A stretch of DNA of 12,546 nt, taken from Euryarchaeota archaeon UBA4 (lineage in GTDB: Archaea > Thermoplasmatota > Poseidoniia > Poseidoniales > Thalassarchaeaceae). Below, piece by piece: positions 1-5,953 of the stretch. The notes under the pieces were generated by a model. It was not told where the DNA came from, ran no database searches, and saw only the letters and a list, made by a program, of their open reading frames with translations. Where the stretch lies: NCBI GenBank assembly GCA_002497985.1, contig DAFQ01000055.1, positions 1 through 12,546 on the forward strand, written 5' to 3'. The position numbers were made by a program, and so were the translations under genes. Every line of letters starts with the position of its first letter. Position 1 is the first letter of the stretch.

Positions 1-1111
1 TTGAGACATTCGCCGACTTTCCAGAATCTGCACCATCTGCAATAGTGACATTCACAGAAATGCCTCCCAGTGCGTGCCCTGATTCGAGATCAATGTGAGT
101 ACTCTCAATTCCCACATTTATCCAGTCTTCTACTCCTAACATTATGAGTTCGTATGATGAATCAACATCCCCTGTGTTGGTGACTTCCAATGTGACTTCA
201 CAGCCACCTCCAGGGCTGGTTTCGACACCAGAACACCCATCACTAACCATTTCTATGGAGCCGCCAACTCTCGGAACAATGTTCACACTCTGGATCGTCG
301 TAGAAATAATGTCCGGAGAAGCTTCGCTCCAGACTCGGGCCTCGAATAGAAGGGTACCGTCAATTTCCGAAGGAGAGTCAATCTGAATACGCGCCTCAAC
401 AGTCCCGTTAGGGGCCACATTTTCTAGTTGCCATCTATCAATTATTGACGCACTCCAACCTTCATATTCGAAGAATAAATTAGACTGTCCCACTGGTTGT
501 GAATTGGCATCTATGGGAATTATTTCCATAATCAGGTCTCTCCAAGAGTTTCCTTCATTTCGGAGAGTAATCTCGAAAATATCTGTACTGCCTGGTTCAA
601 TAGATGAGATTCCTCCGCCTTCGACAATACTGGCTCCGTCATAGAAACCATACCTTAGGGAGAAGTTGTACCAGTCTGAGGATTGATTCTCTAGTGACTG
701 CGCTTTCATTGAGAATTGGTGAAGTGACTCGGATAGGGGGAGGCCTCCTGAAACTGTGGGGGCCTCGATTGAGTAGCCTGCCCATTCAGTGGACCCAGCC
801 GGCAAATCAAATTCATGCCCCTCGGCAGGCAACTCTTGATTTGCCCAGGATATGTTCCAACCATCTGGGCCAGTAATGGAGACAATTGCACTATCAAAGA
901 AATCCTCGTTATTGGTGAAATTGACATTAATTCCAATTATGGAACCAGGCTCTATGTCGAAAATTGAACCAGACTCAACCCCAAAGGTAGTCCCTCCCTC
1001 TGCTTGAGCTTCTTGTGCGTGTGCGCCAAGTGGCATTAGTAGTGCAACCAGCACTATTGGTGTCATAGCCGCCCATCTCACAAACAACCTGTGAATGTTG
1101 AGTGATTTCAT
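1..1111 (-). CDS. Secreted protein with Ig-like (CARDB/NEW3-type) repeats, C-terminus beyond window
   Basis: This frame is open from the start codon at 1111 to the left edge, giving 370 residues with no stop, so the gene is partial. Residues 1-32 form a good signal peptide: MKSLNIHRLF and a few more polar residues, then a hydrophobic core ending AHA before QEAQ. The rest is a beta-rich, Gly/Ser/Asn/acidic ectodomain made of repeats with the pattern N-x-G-(D/N), alternating hydrophobic strands and a 'GW' or 'DW' turn. Examples are TNTGDVDSSYELIMLGVEDW, RNEGNSW and GPDGWNISW. This resembles the CARDB or alpha-galactosidase NEW3 class of Ig-like domains found in archaeal surface proteins. One Cys pair (DGCSGV and GGGCEV) could form a disulfide. 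No enzyme domain is visible in this part; one could lie beyond the edge. An in-frame ATG at 1123 would add MGAG. The ATG at 1111 is preferred because it gives a standard signal peptide and has GGGGGC about 4 bases upstream. The molecular function is unknown. Confidence 0.85.
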   Translation of the reverse strand, partial: MKSLNIHRLFVRWAAMTPIVLVALLMPLGAHAQEAQAEGGTTFGVESGSIFDIEPGSIIGINVNFTNNEDFFDSAIVSITGPDGWNISWANQELPAEGHEFDLPAGSTEWAGYSIEAPTVSGGLPLSESLHQFSMKAQSLENQSSDWYNFSLRYGFYDGASIVEGGGISSIEPGSTDIFEITLRNEGNSWRDLIMEIIPIDANSQPVGQSNLFFEYEGWSASIIDRWQLENVAPNGTVEARIQIDSPSEIDGTLLFEARVWSEASPDIISTTIQSVNIVPRVGGSIEMVSDGCSGVETSPGGGCEVTLEVTNTGDVDSSYELIMLGVEDWINVGIESTHIDLESGHALGGISVNVTIADGADSGKSANVS

Positions 1112-1171
1112 TCCTGCCCCCATATGGGCGTATTACGGAGCATTCATGAGGATAGGCATTGTTCGCGAGTC

Positions 1172-1357
1172 ATGACACCGGTATGGCCGTTCTCTAGAAA
1201 GAAACCCCAACCGCCCAAGGTAAAGCCCGTCGAGGAGAAGCCTGTCATCAACTATGAGCGTCAGTCGGAAGACGGTCAAAAGAGCAAGTTGGAAGACAGA
1301 AGCCACCTCGAAGATAAGAAGTTCCTTGATGCGATGGAGCTTCTTGATGAGAAATAG
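1172..1357 (+). CDS. Small charged hypothetical protein (61 aa)
   Basis: I do not recognise a family. From the ATG at 1172 the product begins MTPVWPFSRKKPQPPKVKP, with a short aromatic and basic head. A Lys/Glu/Asp-rich, probably disordered or helical tail follows and ends KKFLDAMELLDEK. There is no signal peptide, membrane segment or Cys pair, so a soluble cytoplasmic protein is expected. An in-frame ATG at 1124 would add MGVLRSIHEDRHCSRV, but this overlaps the start region of the divergent secreted-protein gene and looks less protein-like, so the shorter form is preferred. The gene ends 9 bases before the convergent pheT stop. The strongly biased composition and clean fit between two genes suggest it is real. 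Chance remains possible because it is so short. Confidence 0.55.
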   Translation: MTPVWPFSRKKPQPPKVKPVEEKPVINYERQSEDGQKSKLEDRSHLEDKKFLDAMELLDEK

Positions 1358-1366
1358 TATTGCCCC

Positions 1367-3121
1367 TTAGAGAACTGGATCAGGTATTAGCCTAGCCAGT
1401 TTTTCCACATCGAACTCCCCTGCTTGAATTGGGGACCTAAGTCCAAACTCAGAGGAAACCTGAGGATCTACTTCTCCAAACTGCCCTACTTCTTCACCGC
1501 CAATCAGAATCTTGGCCCCCCTCCCAAATATCCATGGCCCCTCACCTTCTCCCAGGGGGGCGAACTCAATATTTCCAAATTCACATCCGAGATCTCTGAT
1601 TAGTGCCTGAGAAATCCCCTTTGCAGCAGTGAAGCCACTTCCGACTTCAGCGCAGGCCCATGCTGCCCTTATCCCATTCTTAGAATTGTGAACTACTTCT
1701 CCGAGCTCGTAAACCCTCTGTGGCAACTCATGATGCCTATTTGACGATAATAGCCTCAGGAGAGATGGCAGAACGAACTGACGCATCAATGTGTGGTCTA
1801 TCGTTATAGGATTCGATATTTCCGACGGAGCTCCAATGTTTTTCCATCTCATTGTTTCAAATTGATCCCTTCTGTTGGAAAGCGTCAGACTCTGAGTTTC
1901 CTGTAGTCCAACTGACCTAAAACTGGACCTAATCCTACGTTTAATGTGAGAGGAGGGAAGTGGGACGGCGTCAACGTGTATAGAAGATAACTTCTCAGGG
2001 AGATTCCCATATCCGAATCCAATTGCTATGTCTTCAATAATGTCAACGGGATGCATGATGTCGCTCCGCCATCTCGGCATGGAAACAATGTGTTCCATTT
2101 CCCCAACTACGCAGTCTGACCACCTTTCCGCCCTTTCGGAACCATCTGTCACTGTTCGCGTCTCTATTAGTTCCCCGCCCATTCTAGAAATGGCATTGGA
2201 AATTTCAGATTCATCAATATCAATACCGAGTATTGCCCTGACAAGCCTACTTGGAACCCTGTGTAACCTGTCATCAAAGTTTGGAGTCGTTGAAACCTCC
2301 TCGTTCCATCCAGATATCTCCACACTCTCCACCTTCCCGCCCAATTCGGAGAGGGATAGGCACACTAGGAGTAGGCACGTTTCACACGCACGCTCATCAG
2401 TTCCAGTAACGTCGATGAAGAAGTCTGTTGTACCTTCTCTGACTGTGGTGTGTTCACCATTAATTATTGGAGGGAAAGAAAGAATCTCTTCATTGGAATC
2501 TAGGATGACTGGAAAACGGTCCATTGAATCCATGAGGTGGGCATATTCAATTCCCTTTGGATGTTCTGAAAGTACTTCGGAAATACTCATCTTACTTTCC
2601 GAAGATAGGGGGGTGAATGCGAAACTACTCTCCACAGTTTCATATCTGAATGGAGCCTCAAGTCTGGACAAATCGTGTACTCCTATTGATGAAAGAGATC
2701 TCTTTCTCCCAAGGGTTAGGTGCAACTTCTCTTGATGATCCATTAGGGATTGGATGAATGCATCATTTTCCAAGTTATTTTTCCCTGTATCCACACCCCT
2801 CACTACAGCGGCCATAATTACCGGCCTGATTTCTTTCAATGAAGCATCGACATCGATTCTTATCCCACTTTTTACGACTTCTACTTTGTTTACAGTACCA
2901 TGGGCACCCATGAATGATCTAGCCGCTCGGGCCATAGTTTCATGACTGAGTAGATCAGGTCTATCTGGAAAAACCTCAATTTCTATTTCGGTCTTATCAA
3001 AATCTTCTACGGGGCATCCAATTTCGGGAAGCAAATCCGGCCATTTCCCACTTTCATGTTTGAAATTGTTGATACTCTGGATCCTCTCCAATATTGAGTG
3101 CTGGAGATTTATTGTTGGCAC
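1367..3121 (-). CDS. pheT: Phenylalanine--tRNA ligase beta subunit, archaeal type
   Basis: This is the beta subunit of the (alpha-beta)2 enzyme that charges tRNA-Phe in the cytoplasm; it also carries the editing and tRNA-contact domains. The product has 584 residues, slightly longer than the usual archaeal 540-560. It begins MPTINLQ and has the archaeal N-terminal block PEIGCPVED...EVFPDRPDLLS at about residues 32-59. It lacks the bacterial EMAP-like extension. A B3/B4 editing-type region spans about 100-270 (FFIDVTGTDERA at 234-245). The B5 domain spans about 285-372 and ends in MPRWRSDIMHPVDIIEDIA. The catalytic-core-like module runs from about 375 to the end (SNPITIDHTLMRQFVLPSLL at 436-455). 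The start codon is GTG, 9 bases after the stop of the upstream gene, with GAGGTG overlapping that stop; translational coupling is likely. The alpha-subunit gene pheS is not next to it and is not in the window. The family call is secure. Confidence 0.96.
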   Translation of the reverse strand: MPTINLQHSILERIQSINNFKHESGKWPDLLPEIGCPVEDFDKTEIEIEVFPDRPDLLSHETMARAARSFMGAHGTVNKVEVVKSGIRIDVDASLKEIRPVIMAAVVRGVDTGKNNLENDAFIQSLMDHQEKLHLTLGRKRSLSSIGVHDLSRLEAPFRYETVESSFAFTPLSSESKMSISEVLSEHPKGIEYAHLMDSMDRFPVILDSNEEILSFPPIINGEHTTVREGTTDFFIDVTGTDERACETCLLLVCLSLSELGGKVESVEISGWNEEVSTTPNFDDRLHRVPSRLVRAILGIDIDESEISNAISRMGGELIETRTVTDGSERAERWSDCVVGEMEHIVSMPRWRSDIMHPVDIIEDIAIGFGYGNLPEKLSSIHVDAVPLPSSHIKRRIRSSFRSVGLQETQSLTLSNRRDQFETMRWKNIGAPSEISNPITIDHTLMRQFVLPSLLRLLSSNRHHELPQRVYELGEVVHNSKNGIRAAWACAEVGSGFTAAKGISQALIRDLGCEFGNIEFAPLGEGEGPWIFGRGAKILIGGEEVGQFGEVDPQVSSEFGLRSPIQAGEFDVEKLARLIPDPVL

Positions 3122-3130
3122 GAATACACC

Positions 3131-4675
3131 TCAGTTTCCAAGCCACATTGGCAATGGTCGCTCAAATCCAACCAACCTGAGTCCACTAATTCCTGCAGTG
3201 TCCATATCCATAGCTCTGAGGTTCCTCCTGCTGAACATGGACATTCTCTCTACCCCTAACTCTCTCATCCAACCCTTGAGGCCTGAGTTAATTGCCGAAA
3301 TATAAGAACTCAATTCACCATCCTCGGAAACCGGTCCAACAAATAGTGAACAACCAGCAGAAATTGCAATAATGAGATCTTCAGAACTTGGCATGGTGTC
3401 CATCTCAATTGCTATTGTTCGGCCATGGGATTCGAAATCCATGGCTCTAGAAGCCAATCCAATTCTTGGGAGGGCGGATGCAGATCTATTTCCGCCCGGT
3501 GTTCCAGCGTGAACTATGGCCCCATCTAGGTCCAATTCTGTCACAAGTCTGAACAGATGTTCAACCCTTTCCACTCCGTCCCTAAGGAAAATTAGGGACG
3601 AATCGTCCATTGAACTAGTCAATGAAACAACCAGGGCCTCAATCTCAGCATCATTGAGCGGTGGCAAGTCTGCTAGATCCAGTACAATTCCAGAACATCT
3701 CACAATGTTTTCAGTGGCATTGGATAAACCATCTTTACCGACAATGAGTAGGTCATTTTCCTGAGGGTTATTGCCAACTATGGCGGGTTGGCTGTCTCTA
3801 CTGGGGAACATTATTGAGTCCCCATAATCACCACGAATGAGCCATGGAATCTGGAAAAACAACCCTCCCTCGTCCTTGCCAACAGGCATTACTCTAGTGC
3901 CGCTTTCGACAGGAAATTGCTCGGGCAGCCTATCAGTCGCTGATGGAAAGATGCCTATATTCTCAAATCCCTCTGAGACCCATCTCCGAGGGGCCACATT
4001 TTCTGATATTCCTTGATTTTCTGCCTCGAGGACCAATGCATCGTCGCCAACAGAAAGGCCAAGTGGCTCCAGGTGAATAGAAAAATCTTCAATTTCAGAA
4101 TCGGAAATTGATCTCATTGATGCCCCATGACCGGGTGGCGGGCAACTCCCTGCAATCACAATTTTTCCTCCAGTAATCCCAACTCCGGGGGTAGGTCCGG
4201 CTGATCCCATGATTATTACGACGCCCCCAGACATCCCTGCTCCGACATTGCCGCCAACATGACCTCTGACAACTAGGGCCCCCCCAGACATCCCTGCTCC
4301 CGCATCACTACCAGCAGAACCGTGGATGGTAATTGACCCTCCAGACATGTGAAAACCAGCCCTGTCTCCTACGTCTCTCTCGACCACAGCCCTTCCACCG
4401 GTTTGGAATGCGCCTAGCATTGAACCACATCCGCCCTCAACAGTTAGAGATCCCCCTCTGTTCATTCCTCCCACACATTCTCCAAGATCGCCCAGTATGA
4501 GCACCCTTGATTTGGGAGGGAGATGGGTGATCACACCAAACTCACCATTGCGAGGCTTGAGGTCCCCGCCCGAGCCATAACCAATCTTAATCAGACGGTC
4601 CTTTTCCATGGCCTCAGGGAGCATTTTGGCAATGTCTCTGTTGAGCTTGAGACTCTTCGCGGTCAATTCTCTCAT
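3131..4675 (-). CDS. Glutamate synthase-related protein: GXGXG domain fused to degenerate FMN-barrel-like half
   Basis: The 514-residue product has two halves. Residues about 25-190 are a GXGXG domain, the right-handed parallel beta-helix found at the C-terminus of glutamate synthase large subunits and in FwdC. MSGG or ITGG recurs at residues 110, 129, 148 and 167, an exact 19-residue period. Residues about 260-514 resemble the glutamate synthase FMN-binding domain. The segment IVHAGTPGGNRSASALPRIGL matches the place of the family's I-S-G-H-x-G-G-T-G-A-S-P region. AIEMDTMPSSEDLIIAISAG matches the Q-V-D-G-G-(L)-x-T-G-x-D-V region, and KGWMRELGVERM matches the domain's end. The catalytic and FMN motifs are altered, the Cys cluster for the 3Fe-4S centre is absent, and there is no N-terminal glutaminase domain. 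The order, GXGXG first, is the reverse of normal GltB. A normal glutamate synthase role is therefore unlikely and its activity is unknown. It lies directly upstream of pheT and divergent from gap. The start is the ATG at 4675. Confidence 0.82.
   Translation of the reverse strand: MRELTAKSLKLNRDIAKMLPEAMEKDRLIKIGYGSGGDLKPRNGEFGVITHLPPKSRVLILGDLGECVGGMNRGGSLTVEGGCGSMLGAFQTGGRAVVERDVGDRAGFHMSGGSITIHGSAGSDAGAGMSGGALVVRGHVGGNVGAGMSGGVVIIMGSAGPTPGVGITGGKIVIAGSCPPPGHGASMRSISDSEIEDFSIHLEPLGLSVGDDALVLEAENQGISENVAPRRWVSEGFENIGIFPSATDRLPEQFPVESGTRVMPVGKDEGGLFFQIPWLIRGDYGDSIMFPSRDSQPAIVGNNPQENDLLIVGKDGLSNATENIVRCSGIVLDLADLPPLNDAEIEALVVSLTSSMDDSSLIFLRDGVERVEHLFRLVTELDLDGAIVHAGTPGGNRSASALPRIGLASRAMDFESHGRTIAIEMDTMPSSEDLIIAISAGCSLFVGPVSEDGELSSYISAINSGLKGWMRELGVERMSMFSRRNLRAMDMDTAGISGLRLVGFERPLPMWLGN
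4224..4300. repeat. 20-bp exact direct repeat, 57-bp period, inside the GXGXG coding region
   Basis: Positions 4224-4243 and 4281-4300 are identical over 20 bases and lie exactly 57 bases apart, which is 19 codons. They encode successive GAGMSGG turns of the parallel beta-helix. A more diverged copy follows near 4339. This reflects internal duplication of the protein repeat and not a mobile or regulatory element. Confidence 0.8.
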
Positions 4676-4721
4676 CGCACTCGGTACGCGGACGCGAGCA
4701 AGTGGTCTTCATTGTGACGGG

Positions 4722-4749
4722 CCACAATATAACTGTCATGACTTTTATT
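4722..4749. promoter_or_regulatory. Probable divergent archaeal promoter region between the GXGXG gene and gap
   Basis: The 150-base gap at 4676-4825 separates two divergent genes. It holds two AT-rich boxes in otherwise GC-balanced DNA. CAATATAA at 4725-4732 reads as TTATATTG on the minus strand, about 50 bases before the minus-strand ATG at 4675. TTTTATT at 4743-4749 could serve the plus strand. Either could be a TATA box. No experimental start site can be inferred, so the assignment of each box to a gene is tentative. Nothing else, such as an RNA gene or long inverted repeat, was seen in the gap. Confidence 0.35.
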
Positions 4750-4825
4750 GAACAGGCCAATCCAGCGAATGGGTATGTTGATAGAGGGTAGTCATGGGCC
4801 TCCAAATGGGGAGACGCGGATTCTC

Positions 4826-5866
4826 ATGGGCGCTATCAGGGTTGCAATCAATGGCTTTGGAACAATTGGAAAGCGCGTTGCAGACGCCGTAGACGCCCAA
4901 GATGACATGGAAGTAGTAGGGGTAACTAAGACCGGGCCTTCATTCGGATGCGATTTAGCCGTAAAGAAGGGATTCCCACTTTATTGCACATTTGATGATG
5001 AGGCAGCTGTCTCCCGATTTGCTGAGCAAGGGTATGTTTGCTCTGGGGGACTCTCCGATTTACTGTCAATAGCCGATGTCGTTGTAGATTGTGCGCCCGG
5101 AAAGATGGGCGCAGAAAATCTAGCCAAATATCAGTCAGCTGGAATCAAATATATGTTCCAAGGGGGAGAAAAGCACGCTCTCACAGGGCTTTCTTATACC
5201 TCATCTGCGAACCACTCAGATAATCTGAATGCTCAGGGGACGCGAGTTGTCTCATGCAATACAACCGGACTCTCTCGAACTTTAGTACCACTTTACGAAC
5301 ACTGCGGTTCTTTGAAAGTTGAGTGCACAATGATCCGTCGTGCAGCTGATCCAGGAGACTCAAACAAGGGCCCCATCAATGCAATCAAACCAGTCCTCAA
5401 GGTACCTAGCCACCATGGTCCCGATGTGATGACAGTCAAGCCCGAGATTGAGATAAACAGCCTCGCAGTAGCAGTACCGACAACAATCATGCACGTCCAC
5501 TCAATAATTGCCGACCTGCCCTCCGGGCACGGCCTCACTACGGAGAATATTCTAGAGCTCTGGGGGAATACCCCTAGAGTCATAATTATGAATGGTTCAG
5601 AAAATCGTATTACAACTACCGCAGAAGTAATGGAGATGGCCCGAGACATCGGTAGGAAATGGGGCGATCTACACGAGATTTTCGTATGGGAGGATGGAGT
5701 CAAGTTAGTTGGTGATAGACTGTATTATTTCCAAGCCATTCACCAAGAAAGCGACGTCATTCCTGAGAACGTGGATTGCATCCGTGCACTCATGGGAACC
5801 GAGTCTGACTGGAAGAGGAGTGTCGCCAAGACAGATGCCGCGATTTCCCGCTATTACGGCCTCTGA
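4826..5866 (+). CDS. gap: Type II (archaeal) glyceraldehyde-3-phosphate dehydrogenase, phosphorylating
   Basis: The enzyme interconverts glyceraldehyde 3-phosphate and 1,3-bisphosphoglycerate with NAD(P) in cytoplasmic glycolysis and gluconeogenesis. From the ATG at 4826 the product has 346 residues, close to the usual 334-345 of archaeal enzymes. The N-terminal Rossmann motif is AINGFGTIGKRVADAV at residues 7-22. The catalytic Cys is C144 in VVSCNTTGLSRTL. The archaeal block RRAADPGDSNKGPINAI follows at 171-187 and PSHHGPDVMTV at 194-204, which contains the probable catalytic His. The reading frame continues upstream through ATGs at 4769 and 4775 and a TTG at 4748. The 4826 start is chosen because family members begin just before the VAINGxGTIGKR motif. 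A longer leaderless product starting at 4775 cannot be excluded, because an AT-rich box sits about 29 bases before it. The gene is divergent from the glutamate synthase-related gene and has its own promoter region. Confidence 0.96.
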   Translation: MGAIRVAINGFGTIGKRVADAVDAQDDMEVVGVTKTGPSFGCDLAVKKGFPLYCTFDDEAAVSRFAEQGYVCSGGLSDLLSIADVVVDCAPGKMGAENLAKYQSAGIKYMFQGGEKHALTGLSYTSSANHSDNLNAQGTRVVSCNTTGLSRTLVPLYEHCGSLKVECTMIRRAADPGDSNKGPINAIKPVLKVPSHHGPDVMTVKPEIEINSLAVAVPTTIMHVHSIIADLPSGHGLTTENILELWGNTPRVIIMNGSENRITTTAEVMEMARDIGRKWGDLHEIFVWEDGVKLVGDRLYYFQAIHQESDVIPENVDCIRALMGTESDWKRSVAKTDAAISRYYGL

Positions 5867-5883
5867 GGGGGATTATAGCCCCC
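5867..5883 (+). terminator. GC hairpin immediately after gap stop, possible 3' end element
   Basis: GGGGG at 5867-5871 and CCCCC at 5879-5883 can form a 5-bp stem with a 7-base loop, starting at the base after the gap TGA. No T tract follows; the next bases are AAAATAT. It does not look like a standard archaeal U-rich terminator. It might instead stabilise the 3' end of the gap mRNA, or be chance. Confidence 0.25.
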
Positions 5884-5936
5884 AAAATATCGACTTGTCA
5901 ACCAATCAACTGTAGTTAACGGTCAAAAGTCAGACT

Positions 5937-5953
5937 TGGGTCCGTAGGACCCA
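5937..5953 (+). promoter_or_regulatory. Perfect 7-bp inverted repeat ending in the protease start codon
   Basis: TGGGTCC at 5937-5943 and GGACCCA at 5947-5953 are exact reverse complements around a GTA loop, and the last A is the first base of the ATG. In mRNA this would form a GC-rich hairpin covering the translation start. In DNA it could be an operator for a dimeric regulator. No Shine-Dalgarno-like sequence separate from the hairpin is visible. The arms are seen directly; the role is inferred. Confidence 0.35.

Noticed and set aside
604..876. Plus-strand open frame opposite the left-edge secreted protein
   Set aside because: The minus-strand frame encodes a signal peptide and continuous Ig-like repeats; the plus-strand frame has no recognisable features.
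1119..1128. 10-bp palindrome CCCATATGGG upstream of the left-edge secreted protein
   Set aside because: It is short, has only one copy, and has no spacing fit to a TATA box. Chance is a sufficient explanation.
2028..2735. Long plus-strand open frame (235 codons) opposite pheT
   Set aside because: It lies entirely inside pheT on the other strand, is rich in Ser and Thr with no recognisable motif, and pheT is clearly the coding frame.
5293..5703. Minus-strand open frame opposite gap
   Set aside because: It overlaps conserved gap motifs, including HHGPD, and has no protein-family features of its own.
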